DNA of 64,000 nt, taken from contig NZ_QRMP01000011.1 of assembly GCF_003473295.1 (NCBI RefSeq), forward strand, positions 1 to 64,000. Direction: 5' to 3'. The position numbers and the translations under genes are program-made. The notes beneath the pieces are model-generated. The model was not told the origin of the DNA, did no database searches, and was given only the letters and a program-made list of their open reading frames with translations. Below are positions 1 to 9,316 of this stretch, in pieces (within the stretch, counting starts at the first letter, position 1; each line of letters starts with the position of its first letter). This stretch comes from Parabacteroides sp. AM08-6. Lineage in GTDB: Bacteria > Bacteroidota > Bacteroidia > Bacteroidales > Tannerellaceae.

Positions 1-12
1 GGGGATTTTATT

Positions 13-180
13 CTAAAAGTCTAATTTAATAATCTCTCCATATGAAGGAATGTTGTTGAATGCTTCTTTCAAGCTATATGCTCCGGCATAGACACGTGCA
101 CAAGTCAATACGCCACCATGGGCAAAAACACAGACTTTTTGATAATGGCTATTTCTTACTTCATCCAGAAGCGACATCTT
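13..180 (-). pseudogene. 3' fragment of a histidine-phosphatase (CobC/phosphoglycerate-mutase-like) gene
   Basis: Reading the minus strand gives about 55 codons ending at a TAG at the left edge, with the peptide core VCVFAHGGVLTCARVYAG followed by a typical C-terminal tail. The AHGG stretch matches the second catalytic histidine region of the histidine phosphatase superfamily (alpha-ribazole phosphatase/phosphoglycerate mutase branch). An in-frame stop lies just upstream, and no catalytic N-terminal RHG motif is found between here and the esterase gene, so the 5' half is missing. I read it as a remnant. The rest of the stretch up to about 490 shows no convincing gene. Confidence 0.55.
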
Positions 181-494
181 TGGTGGCTATGCTGATTATT
201 CCACATAGGATGGAATTGTTTTTTCTATAGGTCTTTTTAGAGAATAAAAGCTTCTGTAGGTTTTCTCGCTTAATTATATTGGAATAATCAAATAAGATAT
301 ATATCTTCGTTACCAAAATATGGTGATATTGGAAGGTCGTAAGTCTGGAAAGAGGACCTTTTCTTGTAATCATGACAGGGTGTAAGTACTATGATAAGTT
401 CTATGCCAAAGAAGGAAATTATTTTTATGGCTAAACGTGTTTACAGTCCGAATTTCCCTGGAACGAAATGATACGTATAATTATTCATTAAACG

Positions 495-1385
495 ATGTGT
501 TGTATGATAAGAAAATGGAAACTCCTTTTTGTTGGAGTAAGTTGTTTGATGGGGACAGCTATGGCACAAGAAAATCCCATTCTCCTTTTTCCTAAAGGGG
601 CACCTGGCGAAACAGTTAAGCTAATTGAAAAAGCCGACTCAGATGGTGGGAAGACTGGAGGTGAAACTGTTTTACGCATAACAAATGTCAGTGAGCCAAC
701 CATCACGATTTATCCTGCTCCGGACGAATCGGCTGGTGGTGCCGCAATGGTTGTTTGCCCTGGTGGTGGTTATAATATCTTAGCTTATGATTTGGAAGGT
801 GATGAAGTATGCGAATGGCTCAATAACCTTGGTATTACAGCTGTTTTGCTGAAATATCGTGTTCCTCGCCGTGAAGGACGTGAGAAGCATGAAGCTCCTT
901 TGCAGGATGTGCAACGTGCTATTGGTTATGTTCGTGCAAATGCTGAAAAACTGAATATTGACCCTCAACGTATAGGTGTTATGGGATTTTCAGCGGGTGG
1001 GCATCTTTCAGCTATGGCCAGTAATAACTTCGAGAAACGTGCTTATCCAACAGTAGATGCTGCAGATAAAGTGAGTTGCCGGCCTGATTTTTGTTTGCTG
1101 GTTTATCCTGCTTATCTTGATGGGGAGAATTTTCAACTTGCACCGGAATTGAAAGTAACTTCAGCCACTCCGCCTACTTTATTGATCCAGGCTGAAGATG
1201 ACGATGCGTATATTAATAGTAGTCTTTTTTATTATTATGCTTTAAAAGAAGCTGGAGTTCCGGCTTGGATGCATTTATATAGTAAAGGAGGTCATGGTTA
1301 TGGTTTGCGTGATACCGGTGCTGCCGTTAATGAATGGCCGGATCGTGCTGAAGACTGGTTTCGTGAAATAGGTGTGATTGAATAA
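495..1385 (+). CDS. secreted alpha/beta-hydrolase, acetyl-xylan-esterase-like
   Basis: A 296-residue protein with an N-terminal signal peptide (hydrophobic stretch ending around AMAQ), so it is exported to the periplasm or surface. The fold is alpha/beta hydrolase: an oxyanion loop CPGGGY near residue 90, the nucleophile elbow GFSAGG near 165, an acid in AEDDDAY near 230 and the catalytic histidine in KGGHGYG near 260. This is the layout of the carbohydrate acetyl-esterase/BD-FAE group that deacetylates plant polysaccharides; the actual substrate cannot be told. A second in-frame ATG at 504 gives a more usual signal peptide start (MIRKWK) and may be the true one. Confidence 0.8.
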   Translation: MCCMIRKWKLLFVGVSCLMGTAMAQENPILLFPKGAPGETVKLIEKADSDGGKTGGETVLRITNVSEPTITIYPAPDESAGGAAMVVCPGGGYNILAYDLEGDEVCEWLNNLGITAVLLKYRVPRREGREKHEAPLQDVQRAIGYVRANAEKLNIDPQRIGVMGFSAGGHLSAMASNNFEKRAYPTVDAADKVSCRPDFCLLVYPAYLDGENFQLAPELKVTSATPPTLLIQAEDDDAYINSSLFYYYALKEAGVPAWMHLYSKGGHGYGLRDTGAAVNEWPDRAEDWFREIGVIE

Positions 1386-1421
1386 AAAAATAAAAGGAGT
1401 ATGAAGAAGCTTAATTTTTTG

Positions 1422-1429
1422 TATCTTTG
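1422..1429 (+). promoter_or_regulatory. -7 element of the ssrA promoter
   Basis: TATCTTTG matches the Bacteroidales -7 consensus TAnnTTTG and lies about 15 bases before the mature 5' end of tmRNA, fitting a short 5' leader removed by RNase P. No good TTTG -33 element is seen at the usual distance. Confidence 0.6.
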
Positions 1430-1443
1430 TACCCACGAATCAT

Positions 1444-1840
1444 GGGGCTGACCGGTTTTGACAGCGGGCAGAAGTGGTTTGTAAGCATGTAGTGCGTGGT
1501 CGGCTTGCACTTAAATCTCAGACGGCAAACAATTAACTGGCGAAAACAATTACGCTCTCGCTGCTTAATCGAAGTATAGTAGATTGAAGCTTAATCCCTG
1601 CAAAAGTTGCGGGGACGTGACATCACCCGGATGCTGTGGCTCCGAAGCGTTCCGATCAGGTGGTGCAGCAATATCGGAGATAGTCTGAAACAAGCCTCGG
1701 GTTTTAGGCGAAACTTTAGAGGATAAGGTTTAAGTGGGTGGCTTCGGTCTTGCTTAATCCCGACAATGAAGGCGAAGATAAACATGTAGAAAGCAGATTA
1801 GTTCCTCGTTTGGACGAGAGTTCGAATCTCTCCAGCTCCA
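1444..1840 (+). ncRNA. ssrA: transfer-messenger RNA (tmRNA)
   Basis: The 5' end GGGGCTGACCGG and the 3' end TTCGAATCTC TCCAGCTCC form the tRNA-like acceptor (GGGGCTG pairs with CAGCTCC) and T arm; the CCA end is not encoded. The internal reading frame at 1539-1568 encodes the proteolysis tag GENNYALAA followed by TAA. tmRNA with SmpB rescues ribosomes stalled on broken messages and tags the product for degradation. The length of about 397 nt is normal. Open frames on the opposite strand here are spurious. Confidence 0.97.
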
Positions 1841-1841
1841 C

Positions 1842-1880
1842 AAAAGAACAGGTTATCAATTGATAATCTGTTCTTTTTTT
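1842..1880 (+). terminator. intrinsic terminator of ssrA
   Basis: A perfect 17-base inverted repeat (arm AAAAGAACAGGTTATCA) with a 2-base centre, followed by a T run, directly after the tmRNA. Confidence 0.9.
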
Positions 1881-1902
1881 ATTGTGTAATATCAAATATA
1901 AT

Positions 1903-1930
1903 AAAACCGGGGTGGAATGCCCCGGTTTAT
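1903..1930 (-). terminator. intrinsic terminator of the DUF4270 gene
   Basis: Arms AAACCGGGG and CCCCGGTTT with a 7-base loop flanked by A/T runs, 30 bases beyond the stop of the minus-strand DUF4270 gene. It can work in both directions, but its position suits the minus strand. Confidence 0.75.
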
Positions 1931-1958
1931 TAATATAGTTTCTATCTAAATGCTGTCT

Positions 1959-3329
1959 TTATTTGTACTTGATAGTTACAATTCTCATTTCCATAGCTTC
2001 TTTATCAATACGCAATTTAACTCCTGACGGTTTCAAGTAGTTATTGATGGCTGTCGTATAAGAGCTTGTCTGTCCCCAATAATTCGAACTTTCTCCTTTT
2101 CTGCGTTCTACTGGAATTACACTGATTCTCAAGTCCGTGCCAGGAGCTTTCTCCAAATGGTTTTTAAGCATATTGGATATGTTTCCAAATGAATAAGTAC
2201 GTGTTGATGCTACATAATCTCCACGAAAAGAGGTAATATTGTTTTCAATCATATTATTCTTAAAGAAAGTATCAACAGAGTCACTTGGAAGTATCAATAT
2301 ATTAGCGGGAGCCTCAAAAGCATATACCCAATTTTCTTGCGGAAGTGCTTTTAATGTAAGAGACATAGTGCTGAGAATACGATCTTCAACAAGAGGTGCT
2401 AATTCTTTAGCCGGAATAGTCAACTCAGTATAAACACCAGCCGGACTCTTGAGATAAGCAATACTATCGTTAGGTTTCAGTAAATCATCCATGTCCGTAT
2501 TCTTAAAGCGATTCAACTGAATAACTTCAGTCGTTACACTGAAATATTCACTGGCTTTGACAATAGAGTCCTGACCGGCAGAGCCTTCTACTGTGTATTT
2601 ATAATAGATAGACATTCCGGATGCGTCTATGTTTAAAATATTCCCCGTACCAAATGTGTTTGTAACATAAATACCGGGAAAGAACTGGTTGAATGCATTC
2701 TGGTCTTTAAAAGAAGCCGGGTTATTGATAGTTTCCTCGTAGAAACGTTGCCCTAATTCTTTCGGCATTCGGATTCTGACACTTGGCTGGAATACGTAGA
2801 CATTATTTATCTTTTCATATCTGACTGAGTCAGGTACAGTCATATCGAAAGAAGTATAAGTCTGTGTACCCAATGTCGTCTGCATATCGCAATATTTCAG
2901 CGGATCTACGTTTGTATAAAAATCTCTTGGCAGTGCTTCGGTGATTTTATATAATTGTACGCGCATCGGTGTTAATGAGTCACCTGTCCAGCTACTGTAC
3001 AGAATCTTAAAATCTACCGAGTCGATTTTCCCATCAAGAGGAGTATGTTTAAACGTGAATCCTTCGGGGCAATAGAATTGGCAGAGGTAGTCTGATTTCA
3101 AATTACCGTATAGAGGATCGTATATTTCACCCAGTGAACCGTAAGTTGTTCTAGCATAAACAGAATCGGTCTTTAGGGTTCTGGCTTTCATATAAAATGT
3201 ATCGGCACGGACATTAACTCCGTCTGTATCAGGCATGGTATTGATTCCTACCTGTGTCAATTCATCATTACACCCGCTCAGAATAGATATTCCGAGACTC
3301 AGGCCAAGTACAAAAAGCTTGATTTTCAT
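1959..3329 (-). CDS. DUF4270 family lipoprotein
   Basis: A 456-residue lipoprotein: hydrophobic signal followed by the lipobox LSGC, so Cys20 should carry the lipid. The rest is mostly beta-rich sequence with many Thr/Ser/Tyr residues and the DQ/YDPLYG-type segments seen in the Bacteroidota-only DUF4270 family. The function of that family is unknown; it is presumed to sit in the outer membrane or periplasm. The gene starts 10 bases after the GT5-like gene, an arrangement I recall as common in Bacteroidales, so the two are probably co-transcribed. A terminator follows it. Confidence 0.8.
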   Translation of the reverse strand: MKIKLFVLGLSLGISILSGCNDELTQVGINTMPDTDGVNVRADTFYMKARTLKTDSVYARTTYGSLGEIYDPLYGNLKSDYLCQFYCPEGFTFKHTPLDGKIDSVDFKILYSSWTGDSLTPMRVQLYKITEALPRDFYTNVDPLKYCDMQTTLGTQTYTSFDMTVPDSVRYEKINNVYVFQPSVRIRMPKELGQRFYEETINNPASFKDQNAFNQFFPGIYVTNTFGTGNILNIDASGMSIYYKYTVEGSAGQDSIVKASEYFSVTTEVIQLNRFKNTDMDDLLKPNDSIAYLKSPAGVYTELTIPAKELAPLVEDRILSTMSLTLKALPQENWVYAFEAPANILILPSDSVDTFFKNNMIENNITSFRGDYVASTRTYSFGNISNMLKNHLEKAPGTDLRISVIPVERRKGESSNYWGQTSSYTTAINNYLKPSGVKLRIDKEAMEMRIVTIKYK

Positions 3330-3339
3330 TTCTCTAAAT

Positions 3340-4158
3340 TTATTTTGAACCTAATACGACATCGTAAAACTTATTAAATTCGTCCATATAAACATCCGGC
3401 GATTGGTAAGGTAAGAACGGTGTGTTCTTTTTAGTTGCAATATAATCCAGTATATCCTGATTAATTGTTTCACTGCCTTGTATGACACCATCAGCAAAAT
3501 CGACGGCTAATTTGGTTAGTCCTATAAAGCTGGTATCAGCTTTTATACCTTTCAAATCGCTGTCTTTGGCTCCATCCATCTTTAACTTACCGGCAAATTC
3601 TTTTCGAAACGGAGTTTTAAAATCGTCGTTATAAATAGAATAGACAATTTTAGCATTACGCAAACAAGGGTCGTCTGCATACATTCGCTTGATATAAAGA
3701 GCTGTTAACGCTGACATCCATCCATGACAATGAATCACATCCGGTATCCAACGTAATTTCTTTACTGTTTCCAATACGCCGCGGACATAGAAAATAGAAC
3801 GATCATCATTATCTTCGTATTCGTTCCCTTCTTCATCGCTAATACAGTGTTTTCTCTGGAAAAAATCTTCATTATCGATGAAATACACTTGCATGCGTGC
3901 CGCCTGAATGGATGCTACCTTAATGATAAGCGGATGATCTGTGTCGTCAATAATAAGATTCATGCCGGAAAGACGGATTACTTCGTGTAATTGATTACGT
4001 CGTTCGTTGATGCTTCCGAATTTTGGCATAAATGTTCTGATTTCTCGACCACGCTCTTGTATGCCTTGCGGCAAATTTCTGCATATCGTTGCAATCTCAG
4101 ATTCGGGAAGGTAGGGTGTTATTTCTTGGGCTATAAACAAGATTTTTTTTGCATCCAT
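3340..4158 (-). CDS. glycogen/starch synthase-like protein, GT5 catalytic N-domain only
   Basis: About 272 residues from MDAKKILFIAQEITPY. The ATG at 4158 is preferred over the longer frame because the family starts here. The sequence follows the N-terminal Rossmann domain of GT5 glycogen synthases (FIAQE.TPY, FMPKFG, YFIDNEDFFQRK, DVIHCHGWMSAL). Two things are odd for an enzyme of roughly 480 residues: the whole C-terminal GT-B domain is absent, and the ADP-glucose-binding KxGGL near the start is replaced by PESEIA. Classical synthase activity is therefore doubtful. It is divergent from panC and followed closely by the DUF4270 gene. The product name is secure by family, the function is not. 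Confidence 0.75.
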   Translation of the reverse strand: MDAKKILFIAQEITPYLPESEIATICRNLPQGIQERGREIRTFMPKFGSINERRNQLHEVIRLSGMNLIIDDTDHPLIIKVASIQAARMQVYFIDNEDFFQRKHCISDEEGNEYEDNDDRSIFYVRGVLETVKKLRWIPDVIHCHGWMSALTALYIKRMYADDPCLRNAKIVYSIYNDDFKTPFRKEFAGKLKMDGAKDSDLKGIKADTSFIGLTKLAVDFADGVIQGSETINQDILDYIATKKNTPFLPYQSPDVYMDEFNKFYDVVLGSK

Positions 4159-4186
4159 TCTGTAAATTAGTTTTATAAAGACGCTA

Positions 4187-4194
4187 CAAAGATA
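4187..4194 (-). promoter_or_regulatory. -7 element for the GT5-like/DUF4270 transcript
   Basis: On the minus strand this reads TATCTTTG, about 30 bases before the ATG of the GT5-like gene in the divergent gap shared with panC. The -33 box is not clear. Confidence 0.5.
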
Positions 4195-4257
4195 ATAAAT
4201 TTCTTTCATTTACGGTAATTATTTAGTTGCTTTGCACCGTCAATAAGCATCTAAGGG

Positions 4258-5103
4258 ATGAAAATAGTAAATAGCATTAAGGAATTGAAGCGTTATCTTG
4301 CTGAAGAAAAGCAGAATAACAAGCAAATAGGCTTAGTCCCCACTATGGGAGCACTACACGAAGGACATTTGAGCCTGGTAAAACGTTGTGTGTCGGAAAA
4401 CGATGTCTGTGTAGTCAGTATCTTTGTGAATCCGACTCAGTTTAATGATAAAAATGATTTGGCTACGTATCCGCGCACGTTGGAAAAAGATTGTGCATTG
4501 TTGGAACCTGCTGGTTGTACCTATGTATTTGCCCCTACGGAACAGGAAATGTATCCGGAACCGGATACTCGTACTTTTGATTTCGGTATCGTTTCGGCTG
4601 TTATGGAAGGTGCACGGCGTCCCGGTCATTTTAATGGAGTAGCTCAGATTGTAAGTAAGCTTTTTTATGCGGTAGAGCCGGACAATGCTTATTTCGGTGA
4701 AAAAGATTTTCAGCAAATTGCTGTTATTCGTGCAATGGTAAAACAATTGAATATACCGGTTAGAATCAAGGATTGTCCGATTTTGAGGGAAGCTGACGGC
4801 TTGGCTCTTAGTAGCCGGAATGTTCGTTTGACCCCAGAGCAACGTCAAAAAGCACCTTTGATTGCTCGTACGTTGAAAGAAAGTACTAACTTTGTCCCCG
4901 AAAAGAGTGTACAGGAGGTGATAGATTATGTTGTGAATACAATAAATTCTGATTCTGTCATGCGTGTCGAATATTTTGAAATCGTGGATGGCAACACAAT
5001 GGAGTCTATTCGTGATTGGTCGGATACCGCTTACCCGGTAGGTTGTATTACTGTTTATTGTGGAGAAGTTCGTTTGATAGACAATATAAAGTATAACAGA
5101 TAA
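4258..5103 (+). CDS. panC: pantothenate synthetase (pantoate--beta-alanine ligase)
   Basis: Joins pantoate and beta-alanine with ATP to make pantothenate, the cytosolic last step before CoA synthesis. The 281-residue length is standard. It shows the nucleotide-binding [10 protein letters not shown] (a HIGH-type motif) at residues 29-38, FVNPTQF, the [11 protein letters not shown] loop, YFGEKDFQQ and [13 protein letters not shown]. The gene lies 63 bases before panD, which supplies beta-alanine, so the two form a pathway unit. Confidence 0.97.
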   Translation: MKIVNSIKELKRYLAEEKQNNKQIGLVPTMGALHEGHLSLVKRCVSENDVCVVSIFVNPTQFNDKNDLATYPRTLEKDCALLEPAGCTYVFAPTEQEMYPEPDTRTFDFGIVSAVMEGARRPGHFNGVAQIVSKLFYAVEPDNAYFGEKDFQQIAVIRAMVKQLNIPVRIKDCPILREADGLALSSRNVRLTPEQRQKAPLIARTLKESTNFVPEKSVQEVIDYVVNTINSDSVMRVEYFEIVDGNTMESIRDWSDTAYPVGCITVYCGEVRLIDNIKYNR

Positions 5104-5166
5104 ACTATGAATTATGGATTGTGAGTTATTCTCAACCTATTCATAATTATAAATTTATAATATCGT

Positions 5167-5517
5167 ATGTTTATAGAAGTAGTAAAATCAAAGATTCATC
5201 GTGTTACGGTAACAGAGGCCAATCTGAATTATATCGGCAGTATTACTGTGGACGAGGATTTACTTGATGCCGCAAACCTTATTGCTAACGAAAAGGTCGC
5301 TATTGTGAATAACAATAACGGTGAACGTTTTGAAACCTATATCATTAAAGGGAAACGGGGCTCCGGTGTAGTCTGTTTAAATGGTGCAGCTGCGCGTAAG
5401 GTTCAGCCTGGTGATATAATCATCATTATGTCGTATGCGTTGATGGATTTTGAAGAGGCTAAAACATTTAAGCCCTCTGTTGTGTTTCCTGATACGGCGA
5501 CGAATAAACTGATATGA
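5167..5517 (+). CDS. panD: aspartate 1-decarboxylase
   Basis: Makes beta-alanine from L-aspartate for pantothenate synthesis. The 116-residue proenzyme carries the self-cleavage site in YIGSITVD: cutting between Gly and Ser creates the pyruvoyl group. The catalytic-chain features [11 protein letters not shown] and the [19 protein letters not shown] segment are all present. It follows panC in the same direction and is closed by a terminator. Confidence 0.97.
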   Translation: MFIEVVKSKIHRVTVTEANLNYIGSITVDEDLLDAANLIANEKVAIVNNNNGERFETYIIKGKRGSGVVCLNGAAARKVQPGDIIIIMSYALMDFEEAKTFKPSVVFPDTATNKLI

Positions 5518-5556
5518 AGCATCGATAGCTCAGAAATCTAATAGAATAGAAGTTGA

Positions 5557-5587
5557 AAAGCTCGTCAGATGTGGCGGGCTTTTTTTC
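5557..5587 (+). terminator. intrinsic terminator after panD
   Basis: Stem AAGCTCGTC/GGCGGGCTT (two G-U pairs), 6-base loop, then a run of seven T. Confidence 0.85.
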
Positions 5588-5621
5588 ATTGTCACTTACC
5601 TGTCTGTAAAGAATGATATTT

Positions 5622-6944
5622 ATGTATACAAACAAGCAAATCTGGAATGTAAGTTATCCTATTTTTTTGAGTCTTTTGGCTCAAAATATTATAAACGTGA
5701 CTGATACGGCTTTTCTGGGAAGGGTCGGCGAAGTAGAGTTGGGTGCTTCTGCAATGGGAGGGCTTTATTATATTTGTGCTTTTACAATAGCTTTCGGATT
5801 TAGTACCGGTTCTCAGATTGTGATAGCTCGCCGTAACGGGGAACAAAGTTATAAGGATGTGGGCCCTGTGATGATTCAAGGGGTAGTGTTTTTGTTGGTA
5901 CTGGCTGCTGTACTATTTGTCTTTTCCCGTTTTTTTGCAGGCGATATTATGAGACTCTTGATTTCTTCGGATGCTATTTTGAATGCTACAGAAGAATTTT
6001 TAGATTGGCGTGTATTTGGCTTTTTCTTTTCGTTCATGAGTGTGATGTTCCGCGCTTTATTTATTGGAATAACACGGACGAAAGTGCTGACTTTGAATGC
6101 GATTGTGATGGCTTTGACAAATGTGTTGCTGGATTATCTGTTGATATTCGGGCATGCTGGATTTCCGGAAATGGGAATTAAGGGTGCTGCCATCGCTTCG
6201 GTAATTGCAGAAGCTGTCTCGATAGTTTTTTATCTGGTTTATACACGTTTGACAGTGGATATAAAGAAATATGCGCTGAACCAACTGCGCTCGTTTGATT
6301 TGAAGTTATTGAAACGGGTTTTGGACATCTCTGTTTTTACGATGTTGCAGTATTTTATCTCGTTGAGCACATATTTTATGTTGTTTGTGGCTGTTGAACA
6401 TTTGGGGCAGCGGGAACTGGCAATCGCCAACATCGTACGAAGTGTTTATATTGTAATGTTGATACCGATAAATTCGTTATCTACAGCAACCAATACGTTT
6501 GTGAGTAATAGTATCGGTGCCGGTCATAAGGAACAAGTAATCCCGATTATCCGGCGGATAGTTTGGATTTCCATGAGCATAATGGTTGTATTTGTGTTGT
6601 TGCTCTGTTTGGCACCAGCCTCTATTTTGTCGGTTTATACGAATGATACTTCTTTGATACAGGCTTCTATCCCCTCTCTTTATGTTATTTCAGGGGCATT
6701 ATTGATAGGGGCGGCTGCCAATATTGTATTTAATGGTGTGACTGGAACCGGGAATACCCGTGCGGCATTTACGATGGAACTGGTTACATTGGTATTTTAT
6801 ACTCTTTTTATATATATCGCAGGAATGCGTTTACACATGCCGGTTGCTATATGTTTCCTGACGGAGATTGTTTATTATACTGGATTATTGGTTTCCAGTA
6901 TTATTTATTTGAAGAAGGCTTCTTGGCAAAATAAAAAGATTTGA
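5622..6944 (+). CDS. MATE family multidrug/cation efflux transporter
   Basis: About 440 residues with roughly 12 hydrophobic segments and the MATE (DinF/NorM branch) N-terminus: NQIWNVSYPIFLSLLAQN-type helix 1, then NVTDTAFLGR, LGASAMGG and IVIARRNGEQ. Members use an Na+ or H+ gradient to push cationic drugs and metabolites out across the inner membrane. Substrate unknown. The ATG at 5622 (MYTNKQ) is preferred to one three codons upstream because it fits the family start. It stands alone after the panD terminator and before the ffh promoter. Confidence 0.9.
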   Translation: MYTNKQIWNVSYPIFLSLLAQNIINVTDTAFLGRVGEVELGASAMGGLYYICAFTIAFGFSTGSQIVIARRNGEQSYKDVGPVMIQGVVFLLVLAAVLFVFSRFFAGDIMRLLISSDAILNATEEFLDWRVFGFFFSFMSVMFRALFIGITRTKVLTLNAIVMALTNVLLDYLLIFGHAGFPEMGIKGAAIASVIAEAVSIVFYLVYTRLTVDIKKYALNQLRSFDLKLLKRVLDISVFTMLQYFISLSTYFMLFVAVEHLGQRELAIANIVRSVYIVMLIPINSLSTATNTFVSNSIGAGHKEQVIPIIRRIVWISMSIMVVFVLLLCLAPASILSVYTNDTSLIQASIPSLYVISGALLIGAAANIVFNGVTGTGNTRAAFTMELVTLVFYTLFIYIAGMRLHMPVAICFLTEIVYYTGLLVSSIIYLKKASWQNKKI

Positions 6945-6998
6945 GTAACTATTGGTTATGTAAAATAGCTTGATAGGCAAATATTCATCTCTTTTTTG

Positions 6999-7006
6999 TA
7001 CATTTG
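6999..7006 (+). promoter_or_regulatory. -7 element of the ffh promoter
   Basis: TACATTTG fits TAnnTTTG and is followed by GCACC; it lies 47 bases before the ffh ATG. Confidence 0.6.
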
Positions 7007-7052
7007 CACCTTATTAAAAAAGTAGAAGATAAAATAAATACACATACGAATT

Positions 7053-8378
7053 ATGTTTGAGAATTTAAGCGAAAGGTTAGACAGGTCGTTTAAACTGTTG
7101 AAAGGCGAAGGTAAGATTACCGAAATCAATGTGGCGGAAACATTGAAAGATGTACGAAAAGCATTACTGGATGCCGATGTAAACTATAAAGTGGCTAAAA
7201 ACTTTACCGACACGGTGAAGGAAAAGGCTTTAGGACAAAATGTGCTTACTTCTGTTAAACCCAGCCAGCTGATGGTTAAGATTGTTCACGACGAACTTGC
7301 CAGCTTGATGGGGGGTACAGCGATAGAGTTGGAATTGAAAGGCGCTCCGGCAATCATCTTGATGTCTGGTTTGCAAGGTTCCGGTAAGACAACATTCTCC
7401 GGTAAACTGGCTAATCTGCTGAAAACAAAGAAAAATAAAAAACCGATGCTGGCAGCTTGCGACGTTTACCGTCCGGCAGCTATCGAGCAGTTGCGTGTAG
7501 TCGGTGAACAAGTAGGTGTTCCTGTCTACATGGAACTGGAAAATAAAAATCCGGTGGAGATTGCCATGAATGCTATCCGCGAAGCACGTGTCAAAGGTTG
7601 CGATGTCCTGATTGTCGATACTGCCGGCCGTCTGGCTATCGACGAGCAGATGATGAAGGAAATCGCAGCAATCAAGAGTGCGATTCAGCCGGATGAAACG
7701 TTGTTTGTCGTAGACGCGATGACAGGTCAGGATGCCGTAAATACGGCAAAGGAGTTTAATGAACGTCTGAACTTTGATGGTGTTGTTCTGACAAAACTGG
7801 ATGGTGATACTCGCGGTGGTGCCGCTCTTTCTATCCGTACGGTTGTAGACAAACCGATTAAGTTTGTCGGTACGGGAGAAAAGATGGATGCACTGGATGT
7901 TTTCCATCCGGAACGTATGGCCGACCGTATTTTAGGCATGGGCGATATTGTTTCGTTGGTAGAACGTGCACAGGAACAATACGATGAAGAAGAAGCGAAA
8001 CGTCTACAAAAGAAAATTGCCAAGAACCAGTTCGACTTCAACGACTTCATTTCCCAGATACAGCAAATCAAGAAGATGGGTAACCTGAAAGAGTTGGCCT
8101 CTATGATACCAGGCGTAGGAAAAGCCCTGAAGGATGTGGATATCGATGATAATGCATTCAAAAGTATTGAAGCTATCATCTATTCAATGACTCCGGTAGA
8201 ACGTTCTAATCCGGCTATACTGAATGGCTCGCGTCGTCAGCGTATAGCTAAGGGAAGTGGTACAACCATTCAAGAAGTAAATAAACTTATCAAGCAGTTT
8301 GACGAAACACGTAAGATGATGCGTATGTTGACGGCTGCAAAACCGGGAAGTAAGAAATTCCCTTCATTCAAAAGATAA
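7053..8378 (+). CDS. ffh: signal recognition particle GTPase Ffh
   Basis: The SRP54 homologue that, with 4.5S RNA, brings ribosomes making membrane proteins to the receptor FtsY. The 441 residues show the N-domain four-helix bundle, then the G domain with P-loop LQGSGKTT near residue 108, [16 protein letters not shown], and [14 protein letters not shown], and finally the methionine-rich M domain ([15 protein letters not shown], a [15 protein letters not shown] RNA-binding motif as [13 protein letters not shown], and RKMMRML). Complete. folD starts 16 bases later. Confidence 0.98.
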   Translation: MFENLSERLDRSFKLLKGEGKITEINVAETLKDVRKALLDADVNYKVAKNFTDTVKEKALGQNVLTSVKPSQLMVKIVHDELASLMGGTAIELELKGAPAIILMSGLQGSGKTTFSGKLANLLKTKKNKKPMLAACDVYRPAAIEQLRVVGEQVGVPVYMELENKNPVEIAMNAIREARVKGCDVLIVDTAGRLAIDEQMMKEIAAIKSAIQPDETLFVVDAMTGQDAVNTAKEFNERLNFDGVVLTKLDGDTRGGAALSIRTVVDKPIKFVGTGEKMDALDVFHPERMADRILGMGDIVSLVERAQEQYDEEEAKRLQKKIAKNQFDFNDFISQIQQIKKMGNLKELASMIPGVGKALKDVDIDDNAFKSIEAIIYSMTPVERSNPAILNGSRRQRIAKGSGTTIQEVNKLIKQFDETRKMMRMLTAAKPGSKKFPSFKR

Positions 8379-8394
8379 ACCAGGGAGGAAAGAT

Positions 8395-9291
8395 ATGGAA
8401 GAACAACAGTATCAATTATTGGACGGAAAAGCTGTTTCTGCCCAGATGAAGAAAGAAATGGCTGAAGAGGTGGCACAGATTAAAGCTGCGGGTGGTAAAA
8501 TTCCTCATCTGGCTGCTATTTTGGTCGGCCACGATGGTGGTAGCGAAACTTATGTTGCCAGCAAAGTAAAAACTTGTAACGAAATTGGTTTCAAATCCAC
8601 TTTGATTCGTTATGAAGACGATGTTACAGAGGAAGAACTTCTTCGTAAAGTAGATGAACTGAACAATGATGCGGATGTAGATGGCTTTATTGTACAGCTC
8701 CCGCTTCCGAAGCATATCTCCGAACAGAAAATTATTGAAGCAATCGATTACCGGAAAGATGTGGATGGTTTCCACCCGATTAACGTAGGACGTATGTCTA
8801 TTGGCCTTCCTTGTTTTGTTTCGGCTACTCCTGCCGGTATTCTCGAATTGTTAAAACGTTATGAAATTCCGACACGCGGTAAGCATTGTGTCGTATTGGG
8901 ACGTAGTAATATCGTGGGTAAGCCAATGGCTACTTTGATGATGCAGAAATCTTATCCGGGCGATTGTACGGTAACTGTATGTCATAGCCGTTCTGAAAAC
9001 TTGAAAGAAATGTGCTTGAGTGCAGATATCATTATTGTAGCTTTAGGAGTTCCCGAATTCCTGAAAGCAGATATGGTGAAGAAAGGTGCTGTAATTGTGG
9101 ATGTCGGAACAACCCGTATGCCGAGCAGCGTAACCAAAAGTGGCTTTAAGTTGACTGGCGATGTGAAATTTGATGAAGTTGCACCGAAGTGTTCTTATAT
9201 AACTCCTGTTCCGGGGGGAGTAGGTCCGATGACAATTATTTCATTGATGCGGAATACTCTTTTAGCCGGAAAGAAAGCTATTTATAAATAA
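8395..9291 (+). CDS. folD: bifunctional methylenetetrahydrofolate dehydrogenase / methenyltetrahydrofolate cyclohydrolase
   Basis: Interconverts 5,10-methylene-THF, 5,10-methenyl-THF and 10-formyl-THF in the cytosol, feeding purine and formyl-Met synthesis. The 298 residues contain the family signatures: Tyr in SETYVASK with the catalytic Lys, [21 protein letters not shown], and the Rossmann stretch [11 protein letters not shown], plus the C-terminal [12 protein letters not shown]. Probably transcribed with ffh upstream and the CapA-like gene 25 bases downstream. Confidence 0.97.
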   Translation: MEEQQYQLLDGKAVSAQMKKEMAEEVAQIKAAGGKIPHLAAILVGHDGGSETYVASKVKTCNEIGFKSTLIRYEDDVTEEELLRKVDELNNDADVDGFIVQLPLPKHISEQKIIEAIDYRKDVDGFHPINVGRMSIGLPCFVSATPAGILELLKRYEIPTRGKHCVVLGRSNIVGKPMATLMMQKSYPGDCTVTVCHSRSENLKEMCLSADIIIVALGVPEFLKADMVKKGAVIVDVGTTRMPSSVTKSGFKLTGDVKFDEVAPKCSYITPVPGGVGPMTIISLMRNTLLAGKKAIYK

Positions 9292-9316
9292 GAACCCGTT
9301 AATAATATAGAGACAT

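Noticed and set aside
161..373. 70-codon minus-strand frame at the window start
   Set aside because: No start signal, no family and low-complexity composition; it overlaps the phosphatase remnant in another frame.
4354..4848. 164-codon frame opposite panC
   Set aside because: It is an antisense shadow of a certain gene; its sequence has no family features.
5104..5166. AT-rich repeat between panC and panD as a mobile element
   Set aside because: Only short ATTCATAATT/AATTATGAAT-like matches; too small and simple to call an element.
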